A stretch of DNA of 10,689 nt from Alistipes sp. (GTDB taxonomy: Bacteria > Bacteroidota > Bacteroidia > Bacteroidales > Rikenellaceae). The stretch is taken from positions 1 through 10,689 of the forward strand of contig JAFOEH010000279.1 of NCBI GenBank assembly GCA_017380275.1, in the 5' to 3' direction. Every line of letters starts with the position of its first letter. The first letter of the stretch is position 1. Of this stretch, positions 6,502-10,689 are shown piece after piece. The translations under genes and the position numbers were made by a program. The notes below the pieces were generated by a model, which ran no database searches, had not been told where the DNA came from, and saw only the letters and a program-made list of their open reading frames with translations.

Positions 6502-7923
6502 ATGTCAGGCTTTTTCGGTTGCGTATCGCGCAACGAATGCGTCAACGAGGTGTTCTACGGCACCGACTACCACTCGCACCTGGGAACAAAACGTGCGGGT
6601 ATGGCTTTTGTCAAGGATGGCAAGTTCGTGCGTTCGATTCACTCATTGGAAGATGGTTATTTCCGTAATAAATTTGAGAGCGAGCTACCCCGTTTCGAGG
6701 ATTCGAATATGGGCGTAGGTGTGATCTCGGACAGCGAGTCGCAGCCCATCACAATCACCTCTCACGTAGGCCGTTACGCCGTTGTAACCGTTGCCCGAAT
6801 CGACAATCTGGAGGAGCTGACTCAGGAGTTGCTGGAGGAGCGTCACCACTTCGCCGAGCTCTCGGAGTCGAAGATTAACGCTACGGAGCTGGTTGCAATA
6901 CTGATCGGATTGGGTAAGTCAATCAAGGATGGTATCGACATTGTTCACCGCAAGATCAAAGGCTCGTGCTCGATGCTGATTCTCACCGACCACGCCATCT
7001 ACGCCGCTCGCGATAAGTTTGGCCGCACACCCATCACCATCGGTAAGAACGACAAGGGTTATGTTTGCGCCAGCGAGAGTTCGTCGTTCGACAACTTAGG
7101 CTTCGACTATGTACGCGACCTGGGTCCGGGCGAGGTTGTACAGATTACGGCAGACGGCGTGCGACAGATCACACCTCCGGGCAACCGCAAGCAGGTATGT
7201 TCGTTCCTGTGGGTTTACTACGGCTACCCCTCGGCTTGGTATGAGGGTATCAACGTGGAGGATTGCCGCTACCGTTGCGGTGCAGCGATGGCTCGTCGCG
7301 ATGGCGACATCGATCCCGACTTCGCGGCAGGTATTCCCGATTCGGGCGTAGGTCACGCCATCGGCTACTCAAACGAGAAGGGCATCCCCTACAAGCGCCC
7401 CTTCGTGAAGTACACGCCGACGTGGCCCCGTAGTTTTATGCCGCAGAACCAGAAGATGCGCGACCTGGTGGCAAAGATGAAGTTGCTGCCCAACAGCAAA
7501 CTCACGCACGACCAGAAGATTGTATTTATGGACGACAGTATCGTTCGCGGAACGCAGCTCAAGGATAACGTGGTGAAGCTGCTGGACGAGGGCGTAAAGG
7601 AGATACATATGCGTATCGCCTGTCCGCCGCTGATCTTCCCCTGCCGCTTCCTGAACTTCTCGACCTCGCGTAGCACATACGATCTCTACGCACGTCGTAT
7701 CATCCGCGATATGGAGGGCACCGACAACATTCCCGATTCAGTATTCTTAGAGTACGCCAACCCCGACTCGGCTAAGCACAAGGAGATGGTCGATGTGATG
7801 TGTCGCCACTTGCAGCTCACATCGCTCAAGTTCCAGCGTCTGGACGACCTGGTGGAGGCCATCGGATTGAAGAAGGAGGAGTTGTGTACACACTGCTGGG
7901 ATAATTCGAGCTACGACGAGTAG
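6502..7923 (+). CDS. PurF-like phosphoribosyltransferase with degenerate glutaminase domain
   Basis: A 473-residue homologue of amidophosphoribosyltransferase (PurF), which makes phosphoribosylamine from PRPP and glutamine at the first step of purine synthesis. The phosphoribosyltransferase half is intact: the PRPP loop VFMDDSIVRGT (341-351), the IPDSG segment and the RSFMPQNQKMRD loop. Four cysteines, C233, C381 and the CTHC pair C462/C465, match the 4Fe-4S ligands of the Bacillus subtilis enzyme. The N-terminal glutaminase half is not intact. The nucleophile Cys right after Met is Ser2 (MSGFFGC), the HRG motif reads HLG, the arginine segment RYPTAGS is deleted around residues 72-80, and the NG of the glutamine pocket reads RI (99-100). 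Start and length fit PurF without a propeptide. It is thus probably a paralogue that uses free ammonia, or has another PRPP-linked role; a normal purF would be expected elsewhere. Confidence 0.85.
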   Translation: MSGFFGCVSRNECVNEVFYGTDYHSHLGTKRAGMAFVKDGKFVRSIHSLEDGYFRNKFESELPRFEDSNMGVGVISDSESQPITITSHVGRYAVVTVARIDNLEELTQELLEERHHFAELSESKINATELVAILIGLGKSIKDGIDIVHRKIKGSCSMLILTDHAIYAARDKFGRTPITIGKNDKGYVCASESSSFDNLGFDYVRDLGPGEVVQITADGVRQITPPGNRKQVCSFLWVYYGYPSAWYEGINVEDCRYRCGAAMARRDGDIDPDFAAGIPDSGVGHAIGYSNEKGIPYKRPFVKYTPTWPRSFMPQNQKMRDLVAKMKLLPNSKLTHDQKIVFMDDSIVRGTQLKDNVVKLLDEGVKEIHMRIACPPLIFPCRFLNFSTSRSTYDLYARRIIRDMEGTDNIPDSVFLEYANPDSAKHKEMVDVMCRHLQLTSLKFQRLDDLVEAIGLKKEELCTHCWDNSSYDE

Positions 7924-7939
7924 CCGATGCTGATAAAAT

Positions 7940-7970
7940 AAAAAAACCTGCCTTCAGGGCAGGTTTTTTT
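7940..7970. terminator. Bidirectional Rho-independent terminator
   Basis: A run of seven A (7940-7946), stem CCTGCC (7947-7952), 5-base loop, stem GGCAGG (7958-7963) and a run of seven T (7964-7970). The symmetric A and T runs make it work for the PurF-like gene (+) and the transcarbamylase gene (-), whose stop codon begins only five bases away at 7977. Confidence 0.9.
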
Positions 7971-7974
7971 GTTT

Positions 7975-8940
7975 CTATTTCAATGCTTCCAACATTCGTT
8001 TGAGCACCACCGTTGCCGAGATCTCGCGATTGGCGGCCTCGGGGATGACAAGCGAGCGGGGCGACTCGATAACATCGTCCGTAACGATCATATTGCGACG
8101 TACGGGCAGGCAGTGCATAAAGTGGGCGTTGTTCGTCACGGCCATCTGCCTTTCGCTCACCGTCCAGCTCATATCCTTCGACAGCACCTTGCCGTAATCC
8201 TCGGGGCGCGTAACACCCGGGCAGCTCCAGTTCTTGGCGTAGATAAAGTCGGCACCCTCGAAAGCCTTCATCTGGTCGTACTCCACACGAGCGTCGCCAA
8301 CGAACTGCGGATCAAGCTCATAGCCCTCGGGGTGGGTAACCACGAAATCGACATCCGCCGCATTCATCCACTCGGCAAATGAGTTGGGCACGGCCTGCGG
8401 CAGAGCCTTCGGGTGGGGGGCCCACGTCAGCACAACCTTCGGGCGCTGGCGCTCCTTATACTCCTCGATGGTGATAAGGTCGGCAAACGACTGCAGGGGA
8501 TGCACCGTCGCACTCTCCATAAAGAATACGGGCTTACCCGAGTACTGGATAAACTGCTCGAGAATCTTCTCCTGGTAGTCGTCCTCGCGGCTCTCGAAGC
8601 GGGCAAACGAACGAACACCGATGATGTCGCAGTAGCTCGCCATAACGGGAATGGCCTCCAGCAGATGCTCGCTTTTGTCGCCATCCATCACTACGCCACG
8701 CTCGGTCTCCAGCTTCCACGCACCCTGATTGACATCCAGCACGATGACATTCATACCCAGATTCATCGCCGCCTTCTGCGTCGAGAGGCGCGTGCGCAGG
8801 CTATTATTAAAGAAAATCAGCAGCGCGGTCTTATTGCGGCCAAGATGCTGATACTTATAACGATCGGCCTTGATCTCCATAGCCTCCCTTAAAGCTACGT
8901 CCAGCGGGCCGAGATCTTTTACACTTCGAAATACTCTCAT
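7975..8940 (-). CDS. argF': N-succinyl-L-ornithine carbamoyltransferase (arginine biosynthesis)
   Basis: Transfers the carbamoyl group of carbamoyl phosphate to N-succinylornithine, the Bacteroides variant of arginine synthesis in which succinyl rather than acetyl blocking groups are used. The 321 residues closely resemble my recollection of the B. fragilis enzyme from end to end. The carbamoyl phosphate loop is NNSLRTR (45-51), HPLQ follows in the central part, and HCLPVRRN begins at H276. The carbamoyl-acceptor loop MDGDKSEH (85-92) carries Ser at position 90, where the B. fragilis enzyme has Pro and acetylornithine transcarbamylases have Glu. Absence of Glu there supports succinylornithine use. 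The ATG at 8940 is only 20 bases after the 3' end of tRNA-Arg, and no separate promoter box is visible, so the gene is probably co-transcribed with the tRNA. A shared terminator (7940-7970) follows the stop. Confidence 0.93.
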   Translation of the reverse strand: MRVFRSVKDLGPLDVALREAMEIKADRYKYQHLGRNKTALLIFFNNSLRTRLSTQKAAMNLGMNVIVLDVNQGAWKLETERGVVMDGDKSEHLLEAIPVMASYCDIIGVRSFARFESREDDYQEKILEQFIQYSGKPVFFMESATVHPLQSFADLITIEEYKERQRPKVVLTWAPHPKALPQAVPNSFAEWMNAADVDFVVTHPEGYELDPQFVGDARVEYDQMKAFEGADFIYAKNWSCPGVTRPEDYGKVLSKDMSWTVSERQMAVTNNAHFMHCLPVRRNMIVTDDVIESPRSLVIPEAANREISATVVLKRMLEALK

Positions 8941-8960
8941 AATTGCATCAACAAAACTTG

Positions 8961-9032
8961 TAGCTCCACCGCGACTCGAACGCGAATCTAAGGTTTAGGA
9001 AACCTTTGTTCTATCCCTTGAACTATAGAGCC
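8961..9032 (-). tRNA. tRNA-Arg (anticodon CCU)
   Basis: A complete 72-base cloverleaf on the minus strand. The acceptor stem is GGCTCTA with TGGAGCT (G1-U72 and U6-G67 wobbles), discriminator A73. The D stem is GTTC/GAAC with an 8-base loop. The anticodon stem is AAGGT/ACCTT with loop TTCCTAA, giving anticodon CCU, which reads AGG. The T stem is TCGCG/CGCGG with loop TTCGAGT. CCA is not encoded; the next bases are CAA. It lies 20 bases upstream of the arginine biosynthesis gene. Confidence 0.95.
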
Positions 9033-9055
9033 AAAAGGGTCTTTTTGGAAAGACC
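9033..9055 (-). terminator. Stem-loop in front of tRNA-Arg: 5' leader hairpin or weak terminator
   Basis: On the minus strand GGTCTTT (9049-9055) pairs with AAAGACC (9038-9044) around the loop CCAA, followed by CTTTT (9033-9037) directly before the tRNA. It could end transcription of the alpha/beta hydrolase gene. But the -7 box at 9061-9068 would start the tRNA transcript at about 9055, so the same hairpin would form the very 5' end of the tRNA precursor. Confidence 0.5.
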
Positions 9056-9060
9056 GACTA

Positions 9061-9068
9061 CAAAGATA
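9061..9068 (-). promoter_or_regulatory. -7 box of the tRNA-Arg / argF' unit
   Basis: TATCTTTG on the minus strand, 28 bases before the tRNA 5' end. No TTTG at the usual -33 spacing; the nearest (9079-9082) is only 10 bases away. As no other box lies between here and 8940, it is the likely promoter for both tRNA and transcarbamylase. Confidence 0.55.
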
Positions 9069-9126
9069 AGTAATTATTCAAAAATCGCAGTAGTAAAACT
9101 ACAATTAATTTGCTAGGCAGGTGTTT

Positions 9127-10083
9127 TTATTCCCACATATTCGATTTTACATCCTGCCACAACCCGTTATGACGGATCTCAGCAGTATCGCCTACAAAAG
9201 CCTTTGCAGCCTGCTCATCACCATACAAGCGATACAACATCCAAGCTGTCAAGTAGGCATCCGAACAAGCCATCATATCCTCGTGCTCGGCATTAACGCG
9301 GCGAGCCATCACGCGCTCAACGCCTTCGGGCACAACTGCATAATTCTCCTCAAGCGAAGCAAGAGGGGTTACTCCTACCCAGCCGTCCGGCTTACCATCG
9401 CCCGCATCGCTCACACCTGTGCCAGCGACCATAAAATAAGGGATTTGTACCTTTGCGGGATCGTAGGCCCAACCGAGATTCTGTGAGAGGAGTTGACTGG
9501 CGGCACTACAGGTGAAGAGTGTTGTATAGCAGTGGCTGTTGGCAAACTCAGTAGCGGCACGCAATGCACCCGCGCCACCCTGCGAATAGCCAGCAATGCC
9601 TATCTTAGATGTATCAATCAGGCCATAGAGTGGATGCTCGTCATCGTCGGCTGCAGCAAGCAGAAAATCTAATGTTCGAGAGGTGGAGTCTCCACGACCT
9701 GCCATAGGATCGTCATTGCCGACTACCACAAATCCCCACGATGCAAGACGTTCAAAGAAGGGCTCACAACGCGAAGCGATTGCATTACTGCCATTTACAA
9801 CAATGATTATCGGACGCGGCGAGGGTGCCACACTCTGCGGCATCCATACATAGATACTCCTCATAGTATCATCCGCTACGTCGAATGCTAATTTCGATAT
9901 TTCGTACTCGCCTCGTTCAGTATATCGTCTCTCAAGTTCACCTCCACTGACGGTTGCTTGATAATACCCCTCTGCTACGAGCGGTTGTCTATTACTCCAC
10001 CACGCTTTGACGGCAATGAAAGCGACAAACACAACGAGCGCAAGCAATATAGCAAATACTATTTTCAAAAAGAGACGCCACAT
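9127..10083 (-). CDS. Membrane-anchored alpha/beta hydrolase (lipase/dienelactone hydrolase-like)
   Basis: A 318-residue serine hydrolase with an N-terminal membrane segment (about I8-V25). The following charged and aromatic stretch (KAWWSNRQ) suggests an uncleaved anchor with the catalytic domain outside the cytoplasm. The core shows the expected order. An oxyanion strand RPIIIVVNGSN (90-100) comes first, then GFVVVGND (117-124). The nucleophile elbow GYSQGG carries Ser167. A likely Asp lies near 226 (GTGVSDAGDG). The late HEDM segment carries His267, followed by DAYLTAWMLYRLYGDEQA, a tail common in secreted polyester hydrolase/lipase-like proteins. The substrate is unknown; esters of lipids or short polymers are both possible. 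It is a single gene between rpoC and tRNA-Arg with a promoter box at 10100-10107; the only terminator candidate is the weak stem-loop at 9033-9055. Confidence 0.8.
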   Translation of the reverse strand: MWRLFLKIVFAILLALVVFVAFIAVKAWWSNRQPLVAEGYYQATVSGGELERRYTERGEYEISKLAFDVADDTMRSIYVWMPQSVAPSPRPIIIVVNGSNAIASRCEPFFERLASWGFVVVGNDDPMAGRGDSTSRTLDFLLAAADDDEHPLYGLIDTSKIGIAGYSQGGAGALRAATEFANSHCYTTLFTCSAASQLLSQNLGWAYDPAKVQIPYFMVAGTGVSDAGDGKPDGWVGVTPLASLEENYAVVPEGVERVMARRVNAEHEDMMACSDAYLTAWMLYRLYGDEQAAKAFVGDTAEIRHNGLWQDVKSNMWE

Positions 10084-10099
10084 ATAAAATCGATTTATA

Positions 10100-10132
10100 C
10101 AAATGTAGTAAAAAATATTATTTGTTTAACAA
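10100..10132 (-). promoter_or_regulatory. Promoter of the alpha/beta hydrolase gene
   Basis: TACATTTG (-7 box, 10100-10107) on the minus strand, 16 bases before the ATG at 10083, with TTG (10130-10132) 22 bases further upstream as a poor -33 box. It implies a very short leader. Confidence 0.5.
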
Positions 10133-10156
10133 GAAGTCACCTCCATCAACCACAAC

Positions 10157-10192
10157 AAAAAAAACCGCCACCCACGCGGGATAGCGGTTTTT
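10157..10192 (-). terminator. Rho-independent terminator of rpoC
   Basis: On the minus strand AAAAACCGC (10184-10192) pairs with GCGGTTTTT (10160-10168), with CCC/GGG pairing possible within the loop, followed by a run of eight T (10157-10164). It lies about 20 bases after the rpoC stop codon and closes that operon. Confidence 0.9.
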
Positions 10193-10212
10193 CATTATAG
10201 AGTGTTTTCGAT

Positions 10213-10689
10213 TTACTCTGCCTGTGCGAGGCCCTCGACGTCGGCCTTCAAGCCAACAATCAGGTTGTCGTAGTCGCGAAGACCTGTACCACCGGGGATC
10301 AGGTGACCGCAGATTACGTTCTCCTTAAGGTTAGCCAACGGATCGACCTTACCCTGGATTGCAGCCTCGTTCAGCACCTTAGTGGTCTCCTGGAACGATG
10401 CAGCCGAGATGAAGCTCGAAGTCTGCAGCGCTGCACGGGTGATACCCTGAAGTACCTGATTTGAGGTAGCGGGAACGATGTCACGAACCTTAACAAGCTT
10501 CATATCACGACGCTTGAGCGAAGAGTTCTCGTCGCGCAGCTTACGCAGCGAGATGATCTGGCCAGGCTGTACGTTCTGTGAGTCGCCTGCATCCTCGACA
10601 ACAACCTTGTCGTAGAGCTCGTCGTTCACATCCATAAACTCCCACTTATCGACGATCTGATCCTCGAAGAAGCGTGAATCACCCGGATC
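10213..10689 (-). CDS. rpoC: RNA polymerase subunit beta', C-terminal 158 residues (start outside window)
   Basis: The C-terminal end of the largest catalytic subunit of RNA polymerase. The frame is open from the right edge to the TAA at 10213-10215. Diagnostic are [18 protein letters not shown], followed directly by [10 protein letters not shown], and later [10 protein letters not shown]. These match the end of E. coli beta' ([18 protein letters not shown] and RLIPAGTG). After that motif only a short acidic tail (ending VEGLAQAE) remains, as usual in Bacteroidetes. The ATG at 10635 lies inside the gene and is not a start. A strong terminator follows, so the hydrolase gene downstream is not part of the rpoBC operon. 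Confidence 0.97.
   Translation of the reverse strand, partial: DPGDSRFFEDQIVDKWEFMDVNDELYDKVVVEDAGDSQNVQPGQIISLRKLRDENSSLKRRDMKLVKVRDIVPATSNQVLQGITRAALQTSSFISAASFQETTKVLNEAAIQGKVDPLANLKENVICGHLIPGGTGLRDYDNLIVGLKADVEGLAQAE

Noticed and set aside
6317..6718. 133-codon open frame on the plus strand before and inside the PurF-like gene
   Set aside because: It covers the divergent promoter region and runs out of frame into the PurF-like gene; the translation has no recognisable domain.
8413..8892. 159-codon open frame on the plus strand (with another at 7969-8382)
   Set aside because: Both are antisense to the transcarbamylase gene, which is recognisable over its whole length.
9091..9101. Small inverted repeat TAGT-AAA-ACTA
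   Set aside because: Only a 4-bp A/T-rich stem with a 3-base loop and no T run; likely chance.
1..10689. CRISPR arrays, insertion sequences, prophage, toxin-antitoxin or defence genes
   Set aside because: I looked for direct repeats with spacers, transposase or integrase motifs and small paired genes, and found none; the tRNA shows no duplicated 3' end that would mark an attachment site.

Overview
The window looks like chromosome from a Bacteroidales bacterium, possibly Alistipes or another Rikenellaceae; the genus is a guess. Four things point there. A TAnnTTTG -7 box of the Bacteroidetes type lies upstream of eight transcription units. Shine-Dalgarno sites are scarce. The transcarbamylase is of the N-succinylornithine type known from Bacteroides. 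The protein set (long SLBB exporter, flavoredoxin-like protein, CE15 esterase) also fits. I see no insertion sequence, prophage, CRISPR array or integrase; it reads as core chromosome with a few accessory carbohydrate-active genes.

Layout. 1-1489 (-) is the N-terminal 496 residues of a secreted Wza-like polysaccharide export protein with at least three SLBB domains, running off the left edge. 1649-2245 (-) is a flavin reductase-like protein. 2371-3726 (-) is hexameric glutamate dehydrogenase GdhA. After an AT-rich divergent region with an array of TGCA-centred palindromes comes 3983-5014 (+), a secreted sialidase-like beta-propeller. It converges on 5077-6276 (-), a secreted CE15 glucuronoyl-esterase-like protein, across a shared terminator. 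6502-7923 (+) is a PurF-like phosphoribosyltransferase whose glutaminase half has lost its catalytic residues. It converges on 7975-8940 (-), N-succinylornithine transcarbamylase, across another shared terminator. Twenty bases upstream of that gene, in the same direction, sits tRNA-Arg(CCU) at 8961-9032. 9127-10083 (-) is a membrane-anchored alpha/beta hydrolase. 10213-10689 (-) is the C-terminal end of rpoC, running off the right edge.

How the genes fit together. Most units are single genes with their own promoter and terminator, so there is no large operon. GdhA (ammonia assimilation into glutamate), the transcarbamylase (arginine synthesis from glutamate) and the PurF-like enzyme all concern nitrogen metabolism. 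The propeller and the esterase are secreted enzymes that probably act on complex glycans or plant cell wall, and the SLBB protein exports polysaccharide.

The points most worth a second look are the PurF homologue with a dead glutaminase site but intact PRPP loop and Fe-S ligands, the tRNA-Arg/arginine-gene pairing, the palindrome array in front of gdhA, and the repeated overlap of a terminator with the next gene's promoter.
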